Below, piece after piece: positions 1 to 11,940 of a DNA stretch of 64,000 bases. The DNA comes from Lunularia cruciata (taxonomy: Eukaryota > Streptophyta > Marchantiopsida > Lunulariales > Lunulariaceae): the NCBI GenBank assembly GCA_948567375.1, contig OX419756.1, forward strand, positions 54,662,552 to 54,726,551, read 5' to 3'. Below the pieces are notes generated by a model, which saw only the letters and a list, made by a program, of their open reading frames with translations, did no database searches and was not told where the DNA came from. A program made the position numbers and the translations under genes. Numbering within the stretch: position 1 is the stretch's first letter; each line of letters starts with the position of its first letter.

Positions 1-1951
1 GTCTTCAAGACCCATCCTTCAACCGTATGATCCTTAGCCACCTTGTGTGGTTGATTTTGATGCTTCTAACTTTACAATTGGAGCCATGTTGCAACAAGAA
101 TTCCTAGATGGACTACATTCCATTGCCTTTGTGTCTCACCGACTAAATACGGTTGAAAGAAATTACTCTACTTGAGACCAAGAACAACTTGCAATGATAT
201 ATTCCACCAAGGTATGGAGGCATTATCTCTTGGGAAAACAAGTGATCATGTGAATTGATCACAAACCATTGTTGCAGACCTTACACTTAGAACACATGAA
301 GAGTCAACATCATTGATGGGAGGAACAACTCCAATGGTTTGATATCAAACTTGAGTACAAACTAGATTGGTTCCATGTCATCCTTGATGCTCTATCACGA
401 TGACCTGATTTGAAGTCTCTTCCTCTCATCACGGCAACAATTACAATGGTATCAATTGACTCCAAGGTCCAAAACAAGTTTTGGTCAGTGCTACAACAAG
501 ATCTCTTCTTCCAAATGGTACATGGTTGTCTTAAAACATGCAAAAAAGAGTACAACACCTTCTCCTTCAAGGAAGGCTTTCTATTCCATGAAGACCGGAT
601 CTATGTTTTAGCCAAAGGTGATCTCCGACTTGTATGCCTTCAAGGAGCCCATGATTTACCAATAACTGAGCCCATGGGTATGGACAAGACCTTGGGTACC
701 CTCCAATACCAATGGTGGTGTCCCAACATGACACAAGATGTTCAAGAGTTTGTCCGATTGTGTGAGAGCTGCCAACATAACAAGACCAACAACCAAAAGC
801 CAAGTGGACTCCTTCAACCACTCCCCATTCCATCCACTTGATGGGAATACGTGAGCTTGGATCTCATCACATCCTTGCCCCCGACAAAGCAAGGACACAT
901 AATAATCATGGTGTTTGTAGATAAGCTTAGTAAGCAAATCCACTTGGCACCAACCTTTGATATTGTGGATACTCCAACCTTAGCACAAATCTACTTTGAC
1001 AATGTGTTCAAGCATCATGGGATGCCATGTGTACTCATCTCCAACGGTGATCCTCGATTCATCAGGAAGTTTTGGCAAGCATTCTTCCAAATACTCGGCA
1101 CCAAGCTTGCTTTGTCCATGGCTTATCATCCTCAAATTGATGTGCAAACCAAACGTGCAAATCATACCTTGGAGGATATGCTATATGTCTTTGTCAATGT
1201 CCACCATACCAATTGGGATGAATGTCTTGTAGGTGCAAAATTTGCCTACAATAACTCCAAACAGGCAAGCACCAGATTTTCTCCCTTCTTTCTCAATTTT
1301 GGCCAAGATCCACTTGTTCGAGATTCTCTTCTTACTCCTCCTCCATCTCAGGTCTCTCATACTTCCACCTTCTTGACCACCATATCCTAATCTCTCCAAC
1401 AAGCCAAATCTCACCTCCTTGTTGCTCAAAATTGTCAAAGACAATATGCAAACCACCATCATTGTGATCTCACCTTTGAAGTTGGTGATAAAGTCATGTT
1501 ATCCTTTAGTAACCTACCCTTCCCACTTGATTCCTAGGTTCATAAACTTGCCCCTAATTGGATAGGACCCTTTGAGGTCATCCAAATCATCTCTCTTGTT
1601 GCTTATTGACTTGCTTTACCTTGTCATATGCGCATCCACCCTATCTTTCACATTTCTAAGTTGAAACCCTTTGTTCCTAACCCATCTTCTTTTTCCTCTT
1701 GTGTCCAAACTCCTCCTCCTCCTATCCCTATCAATGCTCATGAGGAGTATGAAGTTGATTGTATCCTTGCACATCACCACATTAAACAAGGCCGTAAACA
1801 ACATACGGAGTACAAGGTCCTTTGGAAAGGGTGTCCCCTTCATGATGCCACATGGGAACCTCTTTCTCACCTTGAGAATGCATAGATGGCCATCCAAGAG
1901 TTTGAAGCTTCAATGGCGATGAGAACGTCATCAACTAGTGGTGGGAGAATA
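1..1951 (+). pseudogene. Decayed Ty3/gypsy chromovirus pol, 3' part (family 1)
   Basis: The plus-strand translation reads, in order, the RNase H end (60-410; DASNFTIGAMLQQE, then DHKPLL), the zinc-binding domain of integrase (540-800; ends LCESCQHNKTNNQKPSGLLQ), the integrase core (850-1330; DLITSLPPTKQG, then FVDKLSK and AYHPQ) and a chromodomain (about 1745-1885; YKVLWKGCPLHDATWEP). This order is that of a chromovirus: integrase copies the element into the genome and the chromodomain directs it to chromatin. The frame is broken by many stops, including TGA at 314, 401 and 839 where Arg CGA is expected. The 5' half lies left of the window. A purine-rich tract at 1939-1951 borders the LTR. 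The element is certainly defunct. Confidence 0.93.
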
Positions 1952-2318
1952 TGTAACAATATGGAGTTTAGCGACAAAGTTAGTAGGGCTAACAAAGTAG
2001 CAAATAAGACAAATCAGCCTAGAATATTCTAGAAGTATCTAGAAAGCTTCTTGGAAAGCTTCCCAACTAGCTTAGCTTGCACTTCAAGTAAGTAGCTTCT
2101 AGAAGGAAGTTTTTAGAAGGTGTCAACTAGCTTAGCTTGCATGCCAAGTAAGAAACTTCTAGAAGGAAGCTTCTTGAGAAGCTTCTCAAAAGCCTTGTAT
2201 GATCCCTATAAATACAAGAGCCAAAGCTCATGCTAGGCATTCGGAGTTTTCCCACATTCAAGTGTCCCAATGTGAGTTTCCATTCTCGTATTTCTCTCCT
2301 TGATCACAGTCTTTTACA
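1952..2318 (+). repeat. 3' LTR of family 1 chromovirus
   Basis: It starts TGTAACAATATGG directly after the polypurine tract and ends CTTTTACA. The same ends delimit the copies at 29811-30238 and 37789-38211. It is 367 bp, shorter than the 411-428 bp of the other copies, so it carries internal deletions. U3 holds TTCTAGAA at 2097-2104 and 2157-2164, GAAGCTTC at 2166-2173 and 2178-2185, and a TATA box (CTATAAATA) at 2206-2214. Confidence 0.88.
2157..2214 (+). promoter_or_regulatory. Heat-shock-element-like cluster and TATA box in LTR
   Basis: Alternating TTC and GAA units (TTCTAGAA at 2157-2164, GAAGCTTC at 2166-2173 and 2178-2185) lie about 20 bp upstream of CTATAAATA at 2206-2214. Inverted GAA/TTC units in this spacing are the binding site of heat-shock transcription factors. 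That this LTR is heat-responsive is inference. Confidence 0.55.
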
Positions 2319-2429
2319 CTACTAGAGTACATTTGCTCTTACTCGGGCAAAGGTGCAAGCCCTTGGATCCTAACTCAACCTTGCATTAGGGCATTCTGAC
2401 TTGCATCAAATACTTTGTCTATATCAACA

Positions 2430-3292
2430 AGGTTCTACTTGGGTTTGGTCCACCCATCTTAATCTTCATTACTCACTTATGAGTGTGGTTCTACATTAGA
2501 TACAACAACGGTCCATATGACATAGCGTTGTTTTAGAGGACAAAGGATAGCTACTTACAATGCTATCAAAGATATAGAGTTTGTTATGGCACGAGAGAGT
2601 AGATACCTTGCTTAGGGGGAGTGTTGGTATGCTTTGTAGATGACACGAGTCAAGGTAGATTTATACTTGATCCAAGATGATTAGATGACAATAACTGACA
2701 TTGTGGTGAGGGACCCTATATGTGATGCAATGTCATAGGGAGTAATCGCCCATCCTCTTAGATGAGCGGTGAGCTAAGTGGCAACAAGCAAGGTCTCCAA
2801 GTACAGTGGTGTGCAACGTGGTCACCTTTTAATCCTCTAGCACAGGAGTTATATGGAGCTATGGACACGACATTTGACATATTTGTCAAGGAATGCACTA
2901 GTTTATATCATTCTAGAGGTTGCATGCAAATTCAGATGAATCAATAATTCAGATGTTAGCCCCGTTTGCAACACATGTTACTATGTGTTACTATTGTTAT
3001 CCAACGTGTGCTCGAGAACCAGCTAAAACATATTATTTTACCCAAGAAGGGGATGGTGTGTGATAACAAGAAGGATGGGAACCCATCAAGCCGGCCAAGG
3101 TAAAGACAGAGTGTGTAAAATGGGGATAAGCCCCAATAGTGTTGGATACAAGAATCTGCCCTACAACAGTCAAGAAATTTGAGCTATACCACGTATGATA
3201 TACAAACAACTGAAACATCCAAATAACCATCATCTAGTGTGCTTGCTCTTCTATGGATTACACCAGCCAATGCATCTGAATTTGCATGCAAC
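2430..3292 (+). mobile_element. Copia-like LTR-element relic with internal inverted repeat
   Basis: A tract ending GGGGGAGTGTTGG near 2617-2629 has the form of a Ty1/copia polypurine tract followed by an LTR start. About 500 bp (2430-2930) match 11400-11940 in reverse orientation. The next 200 bp (3055-3270) match 11135-11340 in the same orientation, so the inner segment is inverted relative to its flank between the two copies. A perfect 20-bp inverted repeat (2919-2938 and 3273-3292) brackets that inner segment. No intact frame remains. Assignment to Copia rests only on the tract and LTR start. Confidence 0.5.
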
Positions 3293-4172
3293 ACCAAGGG
3301 ACAGAGAATGATCTCTCATCTCCTCAATGTCTAATTTCCATTTATGAACTTCTTTTGTTTTGCAGTCTTACCAAGATAGCTATGGGTGCATCCACCAATT
3401 TGCATACTTAGATAGTTTGCTTCGTATAGTTCAACCTTACTGGAAGACTCTCTCAAGCTTTGGTTAGGCTACCGGTATGATAAGAGCTACATATATCACC
3501 CGGGAAGAATTTGCAAAACAAACACTTGGTCCGCCGTAGAAAGTCCCACTTAAGCTTTCGGAAGTAAAGTTTCGCCGTGCTTCCCCTCAAGTCATCCCCA
3601 TATTTGAGTTTAAGTCGGGCTACTCCTGTATTCAGCTTAATTGCTCGAACGATCAGTTTCTTTCCGCGGGGCTTCTTTGCCGCTTCTTTTGTTTCATTTC
3701 ACTATTAGCTTTAAGAATATCCTAACGCTCTTTTCACCGTTCTTTCCTCGTGCATCCCTCCTTATGAATATTGGTTTCGCCATTTTATTCTACTCCGTGC
3801 TAATCGTATCATGTCATCATCTTGATGAAGTTCCCTTAGACAAACTGAACAGAAAAGGAGAGGCACAAGCCCTTTAGGGTACATTCTTGGAGAAGATGGC
3901 AACAGGGTTCGCAGTTTATGAGCTCCGGTACATAGACCTCAGATATTCTTTAACACTAAGCGATACATTAATCAAGAAAATAATGTCATATCATTTTACG
4001 GGAATATTGATAAATTCTATGATACACCAGTGAACAAAGATTCTGAACGAATCAACAAAGGACTGAAATCTCCACCTCACTTACACTAAAATCTCAGGGC
4101 CGGGTTTTATCTGAACAGATTATGTCGGTACTATCTGGATCAAATTCGTAAGAACTACCATTATAAGCTGCA
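3293..4172. other. Intergenic region downstream of IWS1
   Basis: It has normal CpG content and no repeat shared with the rest of the window. A plus-strand frame at 3641-3877 has no recognisable features. The 3' UTR of IWS1 must lie at its right end. I see nothing else. Confidence 0.5.
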
Positions 4173-7100
4173 TCACTGATAGCTGACGCACCCCCGCCCT
4201 TCAACACTCAGTCGGGCTGCTTGTAGGTTCTTTCTTTTGGGAGTTCTCAGCAATTGCAACTTCTTATTCATCTGCAATCAAGAAGAGATGACGAAATTCT
4301 GAGTTCTGTCCCTGGTCTACATCAACTCCCGGTCCAGCGAATACAGAAATAATGTATACAAGTCTAGGTACGTATTTTGACCGCTTGCTTCACCTCGTGC
4401 CACTACTACTTATCAATACATCTCGGAATCTGGAGATCAGCATAGATGCCAAAGAAATTTCACTGCCTTCAGGGTTCAACTGCTATCCTTACCTTCGCTC
4501 TCCTCTCATCCATACGCAGCTGCTTAGCTCGATTCCGCACATCTTCCGCATCCACCCTAGATGCTGGCCTCACAACGAAGTCCAGAGGCATAGCCTGTGG
4601 CCTGGATGCATGGTATCGATAACCTGGATCTCCTGGCTTCAGTTCCCTGTCAGAAGATAGCAACACAGATAGACGTTTGATTGATAAGTCTAGCAATGAA
4701 AGCTAGAAGATTCAAGCCCTAACAGCAAAAGCTCTATCTGTGCAAGAAATGTATTAACATTTCGTATTCCAGCAGCCCAGACCACAGGCTAGACCTTTCT
4801 TGAGTTTGAGAAGGGTCCATAGCAAGGTACAATGACGAGTCGCCTTGAACTATGTCCAAAATAACCCTGAAATGATCCCAACGCTATCTGATATATCATC
4901 GTAGATACGTTCACATGTCGGTAGTACGATTAATGTGTGCAGTGAAGTTAGGTGCTCTGGTACCACAAACATAAATTCAGATTTCCTCTTTCAGGACAGT
5001 TATGATTACAGATACCAAGTGTGAACAGGAATCATACCCAGAGTCATTCTCCATATCCAACTCGTCTCCTCCCCTGGCGTCCATCATAGGCTTGGCAACG
5101 GGTCTTCTCCATGGTCATTGAAAAGGCGTAAAAAGAAGTTAATACAGGATGATTCTTGCGAGCATCAGACTCTGGGCAATAATGTCAGAGCTGCATAACT
5201 TCAGATGCGAGCATCTACTTCCACCTATGTAAGCTATTGCCAAGGCAAAGGCCCGTGTATTTCGAGTAAGAGTCTTGATGCTCCGGATCCCCCAATGAGA
5301 TGCAGATCAATCTATCAAGCGATGGAGCATCCTCAATTTCTAATATACAGTTCAGATATGTGGCTAAAGAACTCACTTTTTGATCGGTTGCTGTGGCCTC
5401 CGAGGCTGAGGTCTTTCATCGTCATACTGTTTCAAGTCTTCATATCTTGTACTCTTCTGAAAGATTGGTCGGCTCTGCTCATACCATGAATATTATACGG
5501 TCCGCAAAGTTAGGGATGTCAAAAAGAACTTATATCCCGAACATGCACAACTCTTTCGTACGGTACAGGATGGTCATGCTCCGCTCCTACTAAGTATAAC
5601 ACCAGCCCACAAAATATGCAAAAGTTCATGATGATAGCGGTCAGACGTGCGTCAGAAACTATTCATGCAATGCATCCACAGATGTGTAACGGACACTGAA
5701 CAGCTTGATAGTTGAATTCCAACTGGCGAGAGAATACCAACAAGAGCATGAATCTAAGATGAGCAAGATTAAATTAGTTAGTCGAATACAAATGATGATG
5801 AGCACGTTTATGAGCTGCTCGGAGATATAACTTTGGCACTAATCACATCAAAGAAACGGTTCTTCACGTGAAGAGTGACACCAGAAACTGAGAAAAACTT
5901 ACCCATTTGTCAACCAGATCTCGTGCTAATTTCTTATTTCCAGGAGTCTCTTCGGAGAGTCTTGATAAGAACATAACCACCTGCAAAGCAAGCTTCCTTA
6001 TTAAAATGAGATGACCACATTCGCCACCTTCGGAAATGAAGGACCACCCCAAGCTACTTTGCAAAAGCTATGTCCTTAGCAGCAAGCTCGTCTCAAGAAG
6101 GTGAATGCCGCAAACGAGAACGGTAGTCGGTACTGCATCCTGTCTAAACTCGGTGATACAGTACTCAGTAGCAGCACAAGTGTTTGAAGACGCGAAATCT
6201 CAACTCTTAGGCATACTATTATGGGGGATCCACTACACACCTTTCCCAGACCACTCTTCTTCAGCTGCTCCCGCCTTTCAAACACTTCAACGTCAATCGG
6301 TAACTGCAAGGAACCAGAATAACGCTACCACCAGTTACAGAAAACTGGTCGTGTTTCAAATAAACCATACAACAAATGCCTTGGTGAATGTCCTAGAGGA
6401 CCGTGTTGAAGAGCAGAGTCCTTACATCCGTCAGAAGCTTCAATAGCGCAGAGCGGATATTCATGTTTGGTAATGATCCATCTGGGAGCGGTTCAAGCCA
6501 ATTTTTCAACGAGGACAAAACCCCACGATCGAGGAATTCTTGTTGCAACTGGCGCCTGCACACACAGCGGAGGAGCCATGTGAGCGCTTTACTCTCACAT
6601 AGTCGAAGCTAAAGGTATCGCACACTGTAAATATTGGAATATCGTGTTTAAGGCTGCTCTATGATAGTGAGAGAAAAGTACATACTTTTCGAGCACGGTC
6701 AGCAATTCAGGCAACATCTTGAGCTTTTCGATAGCTGGTTTCGAGGTCCGGTTTAAATCTGCGTCCGCTTCAGCTGCAACATCAAGTTTCGCCATGAATT
6801 GCTCGACGAACATAGCAATTTCCTCCGAAGATCGCTCGTTCTGTTTTTTTTTTTTTTTTCCACCTTTGAAAAACTGTTTAAGCTCATCCTCCTCGTCCTC
6901 TTCTGCCTCTTCGGCCTTCAAAATGAATTACCACCAGAAAGAAGAACAAAGTGATAAGCTCAAGATAGTCTATGCTTAATGATCTTATCAACCAGTTCCG
7001 TAGCGTTCAGACTGTCGGGAAAGGGATAACGAGCGATAAAAATAATGATCACCTAAAGCGTGTAATCTTTAGGCAGCCGAACACGATAGCCTTTTATGAA

Positions 7101-8753
7101 CAGTATGCTCTTACAAACCTTGCATCTAATCTCTGGGTAAAAATTGTCACTATACTGACCTCAGGGGCCCGACTTGGTGAAGCGCCACCATCATCGCTGT
7201 AACCTAAATGTTCTACTCCTGTGTCGTCAATAAAGTTATCATCAGCCGGTGTTGGCTCCAACTCCTTATCTTCCTGCGTATCAATTCACAAGCAGTTCTA
7301 TAAAGTAAGTGGCACATAAAGAAACCAGACAAGAACAGTTCGCGGGAACTTTCCTGACATCTCTAATCTACTCTTAAAGAGTGTAGAAACTCAAAGATAC
7401 TATATTGCAGAAAAGATCGCTATACATAACTGTCAGCAAATGTTCTTCTGCATTCGCAATTATGTGAACAAATTATCCGATGCAAGTTCCTAGCCATGAG
7501 GCTTACTTCCGATCTACACACTTGAGCATTAGAAAACAAATTGATACTCTGTTCATGCACATCCTCGGACATTACTATAGTTGCCCACTGCCCGACAGAC
7601 CATTAGATGGTAGTTCCCCTGACTTAACGGGCTATTAATGACTTTGAAATGAATTTAGGTCAGAAGTTACAACACCAGGAGAAAAGAACATGTTATAATA
7701 AAAAGGAAGTTAATGAAATGGCATACTGTACAGCTTAACAGAAGAGAACTTTACTCGTGTAAGTACAGTAAATTGAAATTTGGTTTTAATACCATATTCT
7801 CGAGTGAAGGTTGTTATAATGCGGAAATCCCTGCGCTGGTTTTGTTACACGTTTATGACTCCATCCTTTACTCCTATGATAGACGGACTAGGAAATAAAC
7901 CGAAGTGTTACGTTTACATCGCCATACTACACTGCAGCTGACATTAAAACTTTGATTTCGTCTACTGACAAGGAATCAGACAGCAGATAGCTCTGCTGAA
8001 TCCAAGTTGACCCTGGCAGGGGTATCTTCTAGGCTGAAAGATAATCCTATGTTATGACCCAGCTGCCCTGTATCATCTTTGTCCTAAGCCCCAAGTTACA
8101 GTTCCATCTGTGTTTGAATGCGAGCAAAAGGGCCAATTATGGGCGACAATTGCTTCAAATTTGAACGTTTCTTGACGAAATAGGTGAAGGGAACATTCCC
8201 AATAAAAGCAGACAGACTTCTTACTACAAGATACTAGTTCCAGGTGTTTGCTACAAACCTCCGAATCACCTTCAGGATCGTCGTTCCTGCCCCAAGTCTC
8301 CTTCTCCTCTCCTCTTCTCTCCCTGTTCCTTTGAGGCCGGTCACTTCCGGATCGTCCACTTCTACCCTCACTTTTCCCTCCTCCGCCCTCACCTTTCCCT
8401 TTGGCTAACTTCGCAAGCTTTGCTGCAACGGATCCAACTTTCACTTTCTTAGCATCCCCCTTTCCATCTCTGCTCTCTTTCCCGTCTTTGCTCTTCCGAA
8501 CTCTTACACGACCCTCACCTTCTTCCGAATCCCTACTTTTTCTCTTCCTAGGTCGATCCTCGTCGTCAAACTCTTCCTCGACATTACTCTTTTTCACCAA
8601 ACGCTTTCTTGGCTTCGCTTTCGGAGATGCCTCGCGAGCAGGGGAGGCGGACGGGGAATCCTGCCACTCCTCTTCTTCCGGACTCCCCTCTCGTGACTCA
8701 GGCGCATCCGGATCGTACACGGGTTCTCCTTCCTCATCATAATCCCCTCTCAT
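4173..8753 (-). CDS. IWS1: IWS1-like transcription elongation factor, 10 exons, complete
   Basis: Exons on the minus strand: 8753-8259, 7273-7160, 6915-6686, 6555-6426, 6303-6241, 5980-5903, 5474-5377, 5103-5038, 4646-4493 and 4271-4173. All introns are GT-AG, the phases agree, and the sum is 1527 nt (508 aa), close to plant IWS1 length as I recall it. Residues 1-200 are acidic/basic and probably disordered (starts MRGDYDEEGEPVYDPDAPE). Residues 204-402 form the TFIIS-N/LW-type domain, with GGKKKKKQNERSSEEIAMFV, LKNWLEPLPDGSLPNMNIR, ERREQLKKSGLGK and LARDLVDKWSRPIF. The tail has YRYHASRPQAMPLDFVVRP and a final exon with LSVEGRGCVSYQ. IWS1 binds SPT6 at RNA polymerase II and acts in elongation, mRNA processing and, in plants, brassinosteroid-regulated expression. 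The start is the first ATG of the conserved reading. The last residues differ from the GRGMVKYL-type ending I recall for angiosperms. It sits alone in a CpG-rich island. Confidence 0.95.
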
Positions 8754-9330
8754 TGTCCAAAATCTAACCTCTGCAGCCTCAACTTCACTAAAAATCGTCA
8801 AGCTCAGAGAAAAAAGAGCAATAACCTTCCCAGTACCGAATTCACTCCACAAACTTCAACCTAGACGTTTATTCTCGGCGACTCTGCTCACCTCCGCACT
8901 GTCTCCGGAAATTACAGTGAAGTTGTCCACGATGAAAGAAGAGAACGGCAACGCGGTTTCTAGAGCTGTTTTGTCGACTCTACGCGTAATATCACTCAAA
9001 GACAACGCTCGACGATCTTCTCAGCGTGTTGTGCAAAAACTCATGGTCCAATCTTCGTCCGTTCAGAACCTCCTCTCTTCTGTTCGGCAGAAGAGAGAGA
9101 AGCTCAAACGAATTTGATCTGTGGAGCGTCTTTCCCTTACTTGGCCACTATCAGACGGGACGGGAGGTGGCGGTGACGGGTCTGGCCGATGTGAGCCCAC
9201 GGGAAGAGTACAGAACTGCCTCTTTCGCACTGCAGTTTCCTCTGATCTCACTACAGTCGATTACTTGAGTGCCCTCCTGTACTTGGTCACTAGTTGGGCC
9301 GTGCTATGCACAAGCTTTATTTCCCAATAC
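8754..9330 (-). promoter_or_regulatory. 5' flank of IWS1, possible 5' UTR and promoter
   Basis: This CpG-containing sequence upstream of the IWS1 start differs in composition from the AT-rich DNA that begins near 9330. No clear TATA box is visible. A divergent small frame (8932-9117) lies inside, so the promoter could be bidirectional, but nothing proves it. Confidence 0.4.
8932..9117 (+). CDS. Small divergent ORF, unrecognised
   Basis: A 61-aa frame starting MKEENGNAVSRAV and rich in Ser, Arg and Lys (ends SSVRQKREKLKRI). It runs opposite to IWS1, 179 bp from its start codon. An upstream in-frame ATG at 8917 would add five residues. I do not recognise the protein, and the frame could be chance within the IWS1 5' UTR. 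Confidence 0.15.
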   Translation: MKEENGNAVSRAVLSTLRVISLKDNARRSSQRVVQKLMVQSSSVQNLLSSVRQKREKLKRI

Positions 9331-11129
9331 AACGAATATAAACATAAAATAATTCACAACATTTACAGCACAACAAAAAAATATAATTTCTCATATATAT
9401 AATATATAATATAATGATAAAGATCAAATTTGATAACATGATTCCTTTACATATAAAATAAAAGCCAAGACTCCCTTGGTGGAACGGCAAACGATACATA
9501 CTCAAAATCTGTTTAAAGTAAATACACATATTTTTTATTGAAATTAATTTAGTAATCATGATTTTTATGTTAGTTTTTGTATCAACTCTAATGGATAAGA
9601 AAATTATAGACCAGGAACAAATAGAAAAAGAGATAAATAGATATCTGTTTTATATAGAGTTTAATTTTGAGATATACTGATTATCATAAAAACATAATAT
9701 GAAAAAATAAATATTAAAATCTAGAACAATCAAATGATAATTCAAAATTTTAATCAATAAAATTAAAATTAATTAATTAAAAACTACATCGCTAATTCTT
9801 TTTCTTAATGATTTATGCACACCAGTCTTAATAACAGAAGGGATATAGCATGAACTAATTATCATTAACTTGCACTTTTGACTTAAAAGAAGAAAAGGGG
9901 GACCGCGTAGATAACACAAAGGATGGAAAGATCCTTCGGATATCTTAGGTGCGGTAGGGCAGATTTTTCATATAGACTCTATTGGGGCTTAGTCCCATTT
10001 TACCTTTTTAGTCTATCCCTTGTACGGCTTGATTGGGTCTTCCCATCCTTTGTTTTTTCTCCGCAGTCGCCTTCTTCTTCATTTGGACTCAAGATGGGTA
10101 CAACCATGATCAAAAAGTATCATAAATGTTGTGGAGATAAAAGTGTAAGTAACTATATTCTAAGAAACAACACGAGAAAGATATGACATGTTGCTTTGTA
10201 TTTATACATTATGTAATAATATATACTTTAATTCTAATATATCTATAAGAAATTCAAATAGTATACATGAAGTATATTTGTTGGAACAAACTGCTGCTTC
10301 ATTAGCAGTACAATATGCTCTAAGAGAAATATGTTATATTAATAAGTTACTTGAGTACAAAAGTTAGATTTACGTATGGAAATTTCTTGCAAAGTTTCAA
10401 TTTGATATGAGATAAAAAAAGAATATCTTTTTAAATTTGCTAAAATAGCTATCGATTTGATCTCATGTTATAACATATGCAACATTTCTACTAAATCTTC
10501 ACCAACAATTATCAACTTATCTCAATATTATAGATAGCTCAATTCTAGAGATCCTTCTACTATTATATTTATATTTTAAAGCGCTCATTCATAAACCCTA
10601 CATATAAGTGAATCCTCTTATATACAATCCATCTTGTCAAGAATGTTACATAATTTTCCATCTATGACTTAGACATATAATTTTATAGTTATAAATTGTT
10701 TTTATTTGAATGAAAATTCATTTAAATTTATAGATCTCAAAAGGTTTATTTGCTAGTAGTTTTTTCATAGATACTAAATAATAGGTATTGATTACTATAC
10801 TTATAAATATTCATATTGAAAAATGACTATGACTATGAAACATGGCTAATTCAACCTTTATCTAATAAAGTCAAATTTCTCTTACAAAGGAGAGCTCCAA
10901 AGTGTAGTGTTACACATGTTAGTGCAATGTTATCGACAAACATGACAAACTCAAACCTAATAGTGGTATAACTAATTACACTTTTTAATTCTCAAAACCC
11001 ATAAAGGATACTTATTTGTACACATTTCAATTCTCCCATCTAGTTTACCTTTGGTATGTTATGCTTGATCTCTTGTACTATTATTTATACCCATTTTCAT
11101 GCTACTCTCTACTTCTTGAATAAAAGGTT
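9331..11129. other. AT-rich decayed intergenic DNA
   Basis: Very AT-rich with many short runs and no sustained frame. The only structured points are the tRNA-Leu-like stretch at 9471-9513 and a less AT-rich patch at 9895-10100. Otherwise I see nothing. Confidence 0.5.
9471..9513 (+). pseudogene. 5' half of a tRNA-Leu(CAA)-like sequence
   Basis: CCCTTGGTGGAACGGCAAAC followed by ACTCAAAATCTG resembles the acceptor, D-arm and anticodon region of an organelle-type tRNA-Leu with CAA anticodon. The anticodon stem pairs poorly and no T-arm follows. At best this is a truncated relic, perhaps from plastid DNA. The match is from memory. Confidence 0.2.
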
Positions 11130-11940
11130 ACCATAGAGAATACATGAAGGATGGGAAGGCCTCATCAAGTCATACAAAGGAGAGACAAAAGAGGTAAAAT
11201 AGGACTAGGCTCAATAGTATCTACATGAGAAATTTGCCCCACCGTACTTAAGGTATATGAGCTATGCAAGTTATAAGGTATGCAAACTACTAGAGCATCC
11301 AAATAAGCATCACCTATAGGGATTGCTCTTCTTTGGATTGCACCAGTAAATGCTCTTTGTAGAGTAATGTACACACGCTGTCTAAAATATGCTACAAAGT
11401 ATGAGAGTGAGAGTGAGAGTGGTACCTTTGGCATCTAATATGATAAGCTCTTGCAGACTCCTTGATAAATATGTCAAATGTTGTGTCCATCACTCCATAT
11501 AACTCCAAGGCTAGAGCAAAAAAGAGGTGACCTTGCCGCATACCCCTATACTTGGAGACCTTACATGTTGTTGCTCCGCTTGCCGTCCATCCATGAGGAT
11601 GAGCAATCACTCCTTCCAAAACTACATCACGCATAAGATCTATAACCATAACATCCACCGTTGTTACTTGATCATCTTGGACCAAGTATAAGTTTGCTCT
11701 GGAATATGTTGTATGCAAAGAATATGAACACTCCCTCTAAGCAATGTATCCACTCTCTTATGCCATAGCAAACAATTTATTCATGGTGGCATCATGGGTA
11801 GTTATCCTTTGTCCTCCATAAGGACATTATGTCATATAGACCACTATTACATCTAGTGTAGAGCCACACTCACAAGTGAGTAACAAAGATATAGAAAAGT
11901 GGACCAAACCTAGGTACAACCTATTGTTGTAGGGAAACTG
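11130..11940 (-). mobile_element. Second Copia-like relic
   Basis: 11400-11940 is the reverse complement of the relic at 2430-2930, including the polypurine-like GAGGGAGTGTT tract near 11735. 11135-11340 matches 3055-3270 in direct orientation. A GA-rich microsatellite (about 11400-11420) sits at the junction. No intact frame remains. Confidence 0.5.

Noticed and set aside
3600-3720. Lys/Arg-rich minus-strand frame considered as the last exon of IWS1
   Set aside because: A properly spliced exon at 4271-4173 carries the conserved KKLQ..LSVEGRG block and ends in a stop, so the gene ends earlier.
6719-6979. 86-aa plus-strand ORF rich in Ser and Phe
   Set aside because: It is antisense to IWS1 exon 3, and the poly-Phe/Ser comes from the Lys- and Glu-rich coding strand.
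8401-8742. 113-aa plus-strand ORF
   Set aside because: It is the antisense shadow of IWS1 exon 1, whose biased codons leave the other strand open.
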